Position numbers and translations under genes: made by a program
Shown: positions 4,637-11,276 of the stretch, in pieces
Layout: each line of letters starts with the position of its first letter
How positions within the stretch are numbered: the first letter of the stretch is position 1
Notes under the pieces: model-generated
Databases searched by the model: none
What the model was told of the DNA's origin: nothing
Seen by the model: only the letters and a program-made list of their open reading frames with translations
NCBI GenBank assembly: GCA_019307645.1
Contig: JAFDJF010000129.1
Location: 1 to 13,735, forward strand
DNA from: Deltaproteobacteria bacterium
Lineage (GTDB): Bacteria; Desulfobacterota; DSM-4660; Desulfatiglandales; Desulfatiglandaceae
Length of the DNA: 13,735 nucleotides
Reading direction: 5' to 3'

Positions 4637-7307
4637 TTATCTTATTTCATCCAGGACATGGAGGCATCGCTTGCATATCGTGGGATGACTGTTGTCTTGT
4701 CCAACGGTTTTGTCATGGATCCAGCATCGTTCGCACTTCTGATCCGTTGAAGGAGAAACCTTCACTTTCAGACCAGGGATCGTTTCACTTTCGATGCCAT
4801 CATCAAGCTGCCCGGCTTCCAGAATATCTGCAGCGGACACAATAAGGATGGCCCTGAACTGATCCCTGTAAGGAGTTAACTTTTCCATGAGTTCAGGAGG
4901 GAGACCGATGGTTACAGATGCGTCAAGCGGGTGACCGATTTTCTTTTCCTTTCTGGCCAGCTCCATAGCCTTTGTTGCCTCTTTCCGTACTGCGATGATC
5001 GTTTCCCAGCGTTCAGCAAGCTCAGTGTCTTTATATGACTCATTTACAGGGATGAAAAGGTCTGCGTGGACACTTGCCTGACGGTCTTTGTCGTTCATGT
5101 GTTGCCAGATCTCTTCCGCCGTAAAGGAAAGGACAGGCGCCATGAGCCTGACCAGGGTCTCGAGGATCTTGTTCATGGTTGTTTGTGCAGAACGTCTTGC
5201 CGCGGACTTTTCAGGCGACGTATACAGCCTGTCCTTTATTATATCAAGATAAAAAGCGGATAGATCCAGGACGCAGAAGTTGTGGAGATTGTGATATACA
5301 AGGTGAAAATTGAATTCTTCATATGCAATCAGGATACGTGTGCTCAATTCCTGGAGCTGATGAAGGGCCCAGCGATCCAGTTCTTCCATCTGTTCGTAAG
5401 GGACCTGATCTGCCTCAGGATCAAAATCAGACAAATTGCCCAGAAGATAGCGGCAGGTGTTCCGGATACGCCGGTAAGCCTCTGTGAGTCGCTGCAATAT
5501 TTCTTTTGAAAGACGGATATTGTCTCGATAATCTTCGCCTGCAACCCACATCCTGATTATTTCAGCACCATATTTTTTGATGAGTTCCTCTGGAGCGATA
5601 ACATTTCCGGCTGATTTGTGCATGGCCTTGCCTTTTCCGTCAACAACAAAGCCGTGGGTCAAAACGTTTTTGTAAGGCGCGTTTCCGCGTGTCCCCACTG
5701 AACACAGAAGGGAGCTGTGAAACCAGCCCCGGTGCTGGTCGCTGCCCTCAAGGTAGAGATCCGAGGGGCTTTCAAGATATTCTCTTTTCTCCATGACAGC
5801 GGCATAGCTTACTCCTGAATCAAACCACACATCCAGGATATCAGTCTCTTTTTTGAATCTGTCTGCGCCGCATTCAGGGCATTTGGTCCCGGGAGGCAGC
5901 AGGTCTTCCTCGGACTCGGTAAACCAGACATCGGCGCCTTTTTCTTCAACCAGACCGCACACATGATCAATTATTTCCTGGGATACCACCATGGTATCGC
6001 ATTCTTCACAAAAGAAGACCACGATGGGTACTCCCCAGGTTCTCCATGGAGATAAACCACTGCTCAGTGGACCGGAAAATCACAGGGTTTTTACAACGCC
6101 AGCAGTGCGGGTATTCGTGGGTTAGCTCCTGTTCTTTGAGAAGGGCTCCGATTTCGTCCAGTTTATCGTTTATGGCCCTGTTTGCTTCAAACACCTGAAG
6201 CCCTGCGAAGAACCCCACATCCTCGGTGAAGCATCCGGTATCGTCTACCGGTGAGTAAACGTCCAGATTGTATTTCAGGCCTGTTTCATAGTCCTCCCGG
6301 CCATGACCGGGTGCGGTATGAACGCAGCCACTGCCGGCCTCCAGGGTGACATAGGGCGCCAGCACAATCACTGAGGGCCTGTCATAAAGGGGGTGCCTCG
6401 CTTCAAGGTTTTCAAGCTCGGTCGCCTTGAATTCAACGAGGACTTCATAGGATTTAATCCCGAAGGTATCCATGCATATATCCAGCAGCCCTTTTGCCAG
6501 AATCATCACCTCATTATCCGGGGTTTCAGCAGCCACATACTGCAGGTCCGGGTGCAGGGCAATGGCCAGATTCGCCGGCAGTGTCCATGGGGTCGTGGTC
6601 CAAATCACGACGGAAACCTTCTTCCCGTTCAGAGCTGGATAGGATTTGGACAGGTCCGATATCATGGGGAATTTTACATAGATTGAGGGTGATGTGTGGT
6701 CTCCGTATTCGACCTCGGCCTCGGCAAGGGCCGTCTGGCATGAGATGCACCAGTAGTTTGGTTTTTTGCTTTTTACAAGGCTGCCGTTTGTGGCGAACTT
6801 GCCGAATTCCCTGATGATTGTTGCCTCATAAGGATAGTTTATCGTCAGATATGGCTTATCCCATTCTCCCAGGACACCGAGGCGTTTAAATTCGTTTCGC
6901 TGGATGTCGATGAATTTTTCAGCATACTCGCGGCAGTGTTGCCTTATTTCCACCTGGGCCATTTCAGACTTACTGGAGCCAAGATCCATGTCCACTTTGT
7001 GCTCAATGGGAAGACCATGGCAATCCCAGCCCGGGACATAAGGTGCGTCAAATCCTGCCAGTTGTTTTGATTTAATAATGATATCCTTCAGTATTTTGTT
7101 GAAGGCGGTTCCCATATGTATGTTGCCATTGGCGTATGGGGGGCCGTCGTGGAGCATATAGCGTTTCCGGCCCCTGGAGGATTCCCGGATCAATTTGTAC
7201 AGGTTCATTTTTTCCCATTTCTCAAGCATCTCCGGCTCTTTTTTGACCAGATTGGCTTTCATGGGAAATGCGGTTTTGGGGAGATTGAGTGTTTGCTTGT
7301 AATCCAT
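4637..7307 (-). pseudogene. ileS: Isoleucyl-tRNA synthetase, frame broken by an internal deletion
   Basis: Class I synthetase charging tRNA-Ile. The N-terminal part (7307-6006) starts at ATG 7307, with GGAGG 8 bases upstream; a TTG at 7325 is less likely. It carries the HIGH-type motif in PPYANGNIHMGTAFNK and the CP1 editing domain (VVIWTTTPWTLP, CVHTAPGHGREDYETG). It stays homologous up to QWFISMEN, then runs out of frame into GSTHRGLLL and a stop. The other frame resumes at once with WGVPIVVFFCEECD and continues through the KMSKS-type loop (KAMHKSAGNVI), the anticodon-binding domain and the zinc-binding tail (CERCW, CKRC). Missing is the roughly 42-residue block that normally ends ENRPDWCISRQR. 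The junction is near 6035 (plus coordinates). The gene should not make an active enzyme unless the deletion is a sequence or assembly error. Confidence 0.85.
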
Positions 7308-7333
7308 GGAATGTGCCTCCGACAAAAATAATA

Positions 7334-7372
7334 GTCGATCAAACTACCAGATGTATATTTTTAAGTCAAACC
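7334..7372 (-). promoter_or_regulatory. Candidate promoter of the ileS-lspA-lgt cluster
   Basis: On the minus strand TTGACT is followed after 17 bases (including TAAAAATATACA) by TAGTTT, with an extended TG just before it (TGGTAGTTT). It lies a few dozen bases upstream of the ileS ribosome-binding site. The -10 box is weak, so this is tentative. Confidence 0.3.
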
Positions 7373-7404
7373 ACAATGTCATTAACCTAAGGAATTTCAA
7401 ATAG

Positions 7405-7432
7405 AAGCCGGTTCCGAAGTTGTCTCCGGCTT
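7405..7432 (-). terminator. Possible terminator after the two-gene hypothetical operon
   Basis: AAGCCGG (7405-7411) pairs with CCGGCTT (7426-7432). On the minus strand it stands just after the stop of the 7440-7772 gene and is followed by TTCTATTT. The U-run is weak, so termination is plausible rather than certain. Confidence 0.4.
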
Positions 7433-7439
7433 GGCCGAC

Positions 7440-7772
7440 TCAGGTATTGATCTCAAGGTGCTTTATCATGCTGTGGGCAAAATTTATAATGAAAGTCCTC
7501 TGCTGTCTGGTACTGTAGCCGGGGCAGGTACACTGCATATTGTTCAGGCTGCGAACAAGGAACTCCAGCTTTACCCAATCATGACCCAGTTCTACAGCAA
7601 AGGCATGGGGCTGGCAGTCACGGTGTTGGAATTGGGTCTCACTCAAAAGGTCTTGAGGTATTTTGACCCAGAAGAGCTGATCGAGATTTGAAACGGCACA
7701 ATTTTCTTTGAGGAAATCCGTGATTTTTTTCATATCGGGAGGACTGATTTCATCAATAAGATAACTTCTCAT
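7440..7772 (-). CDS. Conserved-looking hypothetical protein, 110 residues
   Basis: Unknown function. It begins MRSYLIDEISPPDMKKI and is predicted cytosolic, with no signal peptide or membrane helix. Notable pieces are an FWVKIPQDLL stretch, an acidic-aromatic core (AVELGHDWVKLEFLVRSL) and a CxC pair in MQCTCPGYSTRQQRTF (near residues 80-95) that could bind a metal or be redox active. Its ATG overlaps the TGA of the upstream membrane-protein gene (ATGA, 7772-7769), which implies translational coupling. A plus-strand frame (7431-7691) covers the same DNA but lacks a start context, so the minus frame is preferred. Confidence 0.7.
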   Translation of the reverse strand: MRSYLIDEISPPDMKKITDFLKENCAVSNLDQLFWVKIPQDLLSETQFQHRDCQPHAFAVELGHDWVKLEFLVRSLNNMQCTCPGYSTRQQRTFIINFAHSMIKHLEINT

Positions 7773-8113
7773 GGAAGTACTCCCTTCTCGAGCTTGTCTG
7801 CCTTTCTGCCTCCCAGAAAAGCGTCAATAACGGAATAGATCCATAGTACGCAAGAGGTCGCGAGCAGCAACCACAAGCCGGAAGGATCTTCGGCCATGAT
7901 GTTTTTTATGATCACATCCGGGTCACCCGTGTTTATGGCTCCGGATTTCATGACGGCACTGATGATCCGATACAGATGGACGGTGAATACAACAAAAAGC
8001 ACAAACACAACAGCGAGCATAATGAGGCCTTTTTTGATGTGCTGATTAATAACCTGTCCCAGTCCCGGAATCACAAGAGCTGAACACAGCGGTGAAAGGA
8101 TGGCTTTTTTCAT
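7769..8113 (-). CDS. Small membrane protein with a GLGQ motif, 114 residues
   Basis: Begins MKKAILSPLCSALVIPGLGQVINQHIKKGLIMLAVVFVLFVVFTV. The IPGLGQ-x-x-N-x-x-x-KG pattern followed by a hydrophobic helix resembles the TM2/DUF5683-type small membrane proteins. A second hydrophobic stretch comes near 80-97 (GLWLLLATSCVLWIYSVIDAF). The 45-80 loop is polar (MKSGAINTGDPDVIIKNIMAEDPS). The C-terminal tail is charged. Function unknown. It is the first gene of a two-gene operon with a four-base stop/start overlap. No strong Shine-Dalgarno is visible before ATG 8113. Confidence 0.75.
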   Translation of the reverse strand: MKKAILSPLCSALVIPGLGQVINQHIKKGLIMLAVVFVLFVVFTVHLYRIISAVMKSGAINTGDPDVIIKNIMAEDPSGLWLLLATSCVLWIYSVIDAFLGGRKADKLEKGVLP

Positions 8114-8160
8114 GGCAAAAATGTCCCTATATTCGTTCCTATATAATGTCTATCCAACCT

Positions 8161-8226
8161 GGCTCGCGCGCCTCCCCAACATCTATAACTTGGAAAGGTA
8201 TCAGTTATTTTTACGCGAGCCCTAAG
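8161..8226. repeat. Half-decayed copy of the TTAGGG..TCGCG palindrome
   Basis: The right arm 8203-8226 (AGTTATTTTTACGCGAGCCCTAAG) matches the tip of the 187-bp element almost exactly. The left arm is reduced to GGCTCGCG (8161-8168), which pairs perfectly with CGCGAGCC (8214-8221). It lies in the gap between the divergent 7769-8113 operon and thiE. Confidence 0.6.
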
Positions 8227-8472
8227 TACACATCGTCTGATTCTATTCAAAAAAGATATCTGATGTCAATTACACGCAAATCTTTTCGGAAATGTCGCTT
8301 TATCCGCTTTGGTGATAGGGGTTCATTTAAAAATATAAAACTCTTATTTCTCATTGAGTTTTCAATTTCCTTGTTATAATAAATACATGTTTATTATCTG
8401 GATTCTGGTCTTTGGGTTCTGGTTAGTGGATGCAAAAAAGCTGGGATGCTAGGAGGCCAGGAGGCTGGTTTT

Positions 8473-8514
8473 TGATCACTGATTACTGATCACTGAATAC
8501 TGGACACTGGTTGT
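8473..8514 (+). repeat. 7-bp tandem repeat, six degenerate units
   Basis: The units are TGATCAC, TGATTAC, TGATCAC, TGAATAC, TGGACAC and TGGTTGT. Units 1-2 and 3-4 also form two 14-bp repeats differing at one base. It lies in the long leader region upstream of thiE. Confidence 0.7.
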
Positions 8515-8595
8515 TAAAGAGCTTCGGGGGAATGCTGTGATCAGGAAAGAAAACGGCCGAGATCCTGGCAGAAAAATTAGGGAGTTAATTTTTTA

Positions 8596-9225
8596 TTGAA
8601 GACGCTTGCCGAAGTCAGACTCTATTGCTTCTCACCGGGAAAATTCCTGCAGGGTCGAGATCCGGTTGAGCTGGTCTTTGCCCAGATCAGGGGCGGGGCG
8701 GATGTGATACAGCTCAGGGAAAAGGAGATGAGCAGAAGAGGACGGCTGGAGCTGGGACTGAAACTCAGGGAGTTGACCCGGCAGGAGGGAGTCCTCTTTA
8801 TCGTGAATGACGACGTTGATCTTGCCCTTATACTGGATGCGGACGGCGTTCATCTCGGTCAGGATGATATCCCGATCCGGTTTGCCCGCCCTCTTATGAA
8901 AGACAAGGTCATTGGTGTGTCAACCCACTCCATGAAGCAGGTCGAAGAGGCCGTGGCATCCGGGGCGGATTATATCGGGGTCGGCCCGATATTTGAGACG
9001 GCCACCAAAGAGGACACGGAAAATCTGGTAGGCCTCGACCTTCTTTTAAAGATCAGGGATAACTGCCCCATCCCATACGTGGCTATTTCCGGAATCGGAA
9101 AGGATAATATAAAGTCTTTGACAGCATCAGGGTGTCACAGGGCTGCAGTGATATCTGACATCATCATGGCCAATGACATTGAAGCGCGGTGCAGAATGAT
9201 AAAGAAGTTGTTGGACGAGCCCTAG
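8596..9225 (+). CDS. thiE: Thiamine-phosphate synthase
   Basis: 209 residues, a TIM-barrel enzyme. It joins 4-amino-5-hydroxymethyl-2-methylpyrimidine diphosphate with the thiazole phosphate to give thiamine monophosphate. Family motifs are all present: VIQLREKEM (38-46, diphosphate-binding Q and K), IVNDDVDLAL (69-78), DADGVHLGQDD (81-91), YIGVGPIFETATK (126-138) and VAISGIG (162-168). The start is TTG 8596, because the frame is closed by TAG at 8578-8580 and no ATG or GTG lies near the family's usual start. GGGAG (8580-8584) is the only ribosome-binding candidate and stands 11 bases away, a little far. It stands alone, without other thi genes, and no TPP riboswitch is seen. Confidence 0.95.
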   Translation: MKTLAEVRLYCFSPGKFLQGRDPVELVFAQIRGGADVIQLREKEMSRRGRLELGLKLRELTRQEGVLFIVNDDVDLALILDADGVHLGQDDIPIRFARPLMKDKVIGVSTHSMKQVEEAVASGADYIGVGPIFETATKEDTENLVGLDLLLKIRDNCPIPYVAISGIGKDNIKSLTASGCHRAAVISDIIMANDIEARCRMIKKLLDEP

Positions 9226-9242
9226 GACTCGACTCTGATCGG

Positions 9243-9310
9243 GGAGCGGGAATCCGGTTTTTTCTATGCGTTACTGGATTCCGGCTCTCCGCTGCGCTAC
9301 GCCCGGAATG
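9243..9310. repeat. Intergenic repeat with two competing hairpins
   Basis: GGAATCC (9249-9255) can pair with GGATTCC (9276-9282). The overlapping ATTCCGG (9278-9284) can instead pair with CCGGAAT (9303-9309). A T6 run (9258-9263) lies in the first loop. The wording resembles a dispersed intergenic repeat of the TGGATTCCGG...CCGGAATGAC type. It starts shortly after the thiE stop and may also stop thiE transcription. Confidence 0.45.
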
Positions 9311-9399
9311 ACATAATTTGCCGCCGGGTCAATATCATTAACTTAACGATTTTTATTAAAGTGCAGCATCAGACGTTGCTTCCATGTGCAGAAGAATTG

Positions 9400-9534
9400 A
9401 ACCGTCGAATATCGAATCACGAATGACAAGTGCCGAAGTATGGAATCGCTTCGGTATATTTATTTTATATAATTGACAAAAAATCCTTCCTTCGTCATTC
9501 GGAATTCATGTGCTCGATATTCGTTATTCGGTTT
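9400..9534. repeat. Long imperfect inverted repeat (CGAATATCGA type) with internal hairpin
   Basis: The left arm is AACCG then CGAATATCGA (9406-9415), then GAATGAC (9421-9427). The right arm is the mirror: GTCATTC (9494-9500), TCGATATTCG (9514-9523), CGGTT (9529-9533), with longer spacers. Between the arms CCGAAG (9433-9438) pairs with CTTCGG (9449-9454). No coding capacity. The arms match in order and orientation, so this looks like a decayed palindromic element. Confidence 0.5.
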
Positions 9535-9573
9535 TACCTGGCGCGCAAAATTAATACCCGGTGAAATTCATTG

Positions 9574-9622
9574 GGCATTCTTTTAAGTTAATGCCATTGG
9601 CCGTCGGGCTATCAGCCGGGCC
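9574..9622 (+). promoter_or_regulatory. Two hairpins in the mgtE leader
   Basis: GGCATT (9574-9579) pairs with AATGCC (9590-9595). Then GGCC (9599-9602) pairs with GGCC (9619-9622) around an inner GGCT/AGCC stem. GTTTGTTTTG follows. Together they could be a leader structure or attenuator ahead of the magnesium transporter. The conserved M-box (ykoK) riboswitch sequence was not found. Confidence 0.3.
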
Positions 9623-9678
9623 GTTTGTTTTGATTGAGTTTTGAATAACATGTTTCCGCTTCCGAAAGGAGATTGCAC

Positions 9679-11046
9679 GTGTCAGCATTCATGACCAAAG
9701 CCATTGATGGGAAATTGGTTGAAGAAGTCAAGGGTTATATTGAGCACGAAAACGAGCAGGCCCTGAAAAAAATCATAGACGAGATCAGAGCCGCAGATGT
9801 GGCGGACTTAATCGAGCATCTGAAGCCCAATGAGCGTCTCTTCATCTTCAAATTGCTGGAGCCTGATGGCGCCGGAGAGGTCCTTGTGGAAATAGAGCCG
9901 CCGGTCCAGGAGGGTATTTTAAAAGAGCTCGACAACAGGGAAATCTCAGAAATCGTCCAGGAGCTTGACTCCGATGATGCGGCCGACGTAGTGGGTGATC
10001 TGCCGGCGGAGCGTGCCAGAGAGGTCATCAAGACAGTTGATGACGATGTCTCCGAGGAACTGGAAAAGCTGCTTCCTTATCCGGAGGATACGGCCGGCGG
10101 TATTATGGGATTGGAGTTTGTTGCCGTCAAGGCAGATGTTACGCTTGAGGATGCAATCGAAACAATCAGAGAGAAAAAGGAAGATGTAGAAAGCCTTTAT
10201 TACCTCTGGGTCGTAGATGACTTTGAAAGGCTGGCAGGGGTGATCTCTCTGAAGGATATACTGCTTGAGCCCCCTTCTCGAAAGGTCAGCGAGATAATGA
10301 ACCCGGAAGTAATTTCGGTGGATGTCCAGGCGGATCAGGAAGAGGTTGTGTTCCTGGTCAAAAAATACGATCTTGTAAACATCCCTGTCGTGGACGAACA
10401 TCACCGGCTTATCGGACGCATCACTCATGATGATATCATTGATGTAATCGAGGAAGAGGTTGATGAGGACATCTCATTGATGGCCGGTGTTATTGACGAG
10501 GAAATCGCTGAAGAGTCCACTCTCAAGATCTCAAAGGCCCGGTTGCCCTGGCTGATCATGGGCGTTTTTGGAGGCATCCTTGCCGCCATCGTGATCAATC
10601 AATTCGAATCTTCCCTGGAGAGGATCCTTGCCCTGTCTTTTTTCTTCCCGGTGATTATGGCCATGGGAGGGAATACGGGGATTCAGGCCGCAACCGTTGT
10701 GGTGAGGGGGTTGGCCACCGGGGATGTCAGTCTTGTGAATGCCGGGAAACGACTTTTGCGAGAGATGAGAGTCGCCCTCATTAACGGACTTATATGCGGA
10801 GCCATTCTCGGAACGATTGTGGGGATCTGGCTTTCCGATGCCGGACTTGGGTTTATCGTGGGGGTGGCGCTGATTCTGATTGTTGTCATTTCAGGCTTTA
10901 TTGGGGCTGCTGTACCCATGGCCTTGAAACGGCTCAACATCGATCCTGCCCTCGGCACAGGCCCTTTCGTGACCACCTCAAACGATATTCTGAGCCTTTT
11001 CATCTATCTCGGGCTCGTGACGCTATTTCTGCATGCCACTGCCTGA
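9679..11046 (+). CDS. mgtE: Magnesium transporter MgtE
   Basis: 455 residues from GTG 9679, chosen because AGGAG (9667-9671) stands 7 bases upstream; the in-frame TTG at 9673 is too close to it. Domains: a very acidic N-terminal superhelical domain (about 1-130, with DSDDAADVVGDLP), two CBS domains (about 135-200 and 203-262, the second with MNPEVISVD and DLVNIPVVDEHHRLIGRIT), a connecting helix, and about five transmembrane helices (290-455). The transmembrane signature GGNTGIQAATVVVRGLATG and the ion-site region PFVTTSNDIL near the C-terminus are present. MgtE is a dimeric Mg2+ channel in the inner membrane. The acidic N and CBS domains bind Mg2+ and close the pore when the ion is plentiful, so feedback is built into the protein. 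Complete, single gene. Confidence 0.95.
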   Translation: MSAFMTKAIDGKLVEEVKGYIEHENEQALKKIIDEIRAADVADLIEHLKPNERLFIFKLLEPDGAGEVLVEIEPPVQEGILKELDNREISEIVQELDSDDAADVVGDLPAERAREVIKTVDDDVSEELEKLLPYPEDTAGGIMGLEFVAVKADVTLEDAIETIREKKEDVESLYYLWVVDDFERLAGVISLKDILLEPPSRKVSEIMNPEVISVDVQADQEEVVFLVKKYDLVNIPVVDEHHRLIGRITHDDIIDVIEEEVDEDISLMAGVIDEEIAEESTLKISKARLPWLIMGVFGGILAAIVINQFESSLERILALSFFFPVIMAMGGNTGIQAATVVVRGLATGDVSLVNAGKRLLREMRVALINGLICGAILGTIVGIWLSDAGLGFIVGVALILIVVISGFIGAAVPMALKRLNIDPALGTGPFVTTSNDILSLFIYLGLVTLFLHATA

Positions 11047-11154
11047 TACGGTCTAAACATGCCGCTAACCCTGATGCACGGGCTTTTTGTCCATACTGCA
11101 GCCAAATGTGTATTATTTTCCAACACTCAAGCGCTCGTTTTTTTATTTACGCTA

Positions 11155-11183
11155 TTGACAAAAAAAAAAAAAAAAGTTAGAAG
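11155..11183 (+). promoter_or_regulatory. Promoter candidate with a 16-base poly(A) tract as spacer
   Basis: TTGACA (11155-11160) is a perfect -35 box. The last A begins a run of 16 A (11160-11175), and TAGAAG (11178-11183; 4 of 6 to TATAAT) sits 17 bases after the -35 box. It points at the iron-sulfur protein gene starting at 11277, which would have a leader of about 85 bases. Confidence 0.45.
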
Positions 11184-11276
11184 ATCTCTGACCACTTGAC
11201 CCAAACAAAGTAATAATCCTACATCAGGTTTTCTATAGCGAGATCTGGATGTTAGAAAAATCAGGGAGGATTGCCT

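Larger units (their letters stand above)
8114..8595. other. Gene-free divergent region between the small operon and thiE
   Basis: No convincing gene. It contains a decayed palindromic repeat (8161-8226), an A/T-rich stretch with a perfect 8-bp inverted repeat ATAATAAA (8376-8383) and TTTATTAT (8390-8397) around TACATG, and a 7-bp tandem repeat (8473-8514). TATAAT (8375-8380) lies 15 bases after TTGAGT (8354-8359). This could be a promoter for thiE with the palindrome as operator, but the spacing is short. I looked for a thiamine-pyrophosphate riboswitch before thiE and did not see its conserved cores. Confidence 0.5.

Noticed and set aside
5600..5630. KMSKS loop of ileS reads AMHKS
   Set aside because: As far as I recall this is a natural variant in some bacterial isoleucyl-tRNA synthetases, so it is not counted as a second lesion.
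7431..7691. Plus-strand frame of 86 residues over the hypothetical gene
   Set aside because: No ribosome-binding site or neighbours on that strand. The minus-strand frame has an ATGA overlap with its upstream gene and a more protein-like composition.
8092..8379. Plus-strand frame of 95 residues in the divergent intergenic region
   Set aside because: It overlaps the start of the small membrane gene, runs through a palindromic repeat and has composition typical of non-coding DNA.
8381..8595. Thiamine-pyrophosphate riboswitch upstream of thiE
   Set aside because: The conserved CTGAGA and ACC-TGATC-like cores were not found.
9473..9505. TTGACA at 9473-9478 as an mgtE promoter
   Set aside because: No acceptable -10 box lies 16-18 bases downstream, and it is inside the decayed palindromic element.
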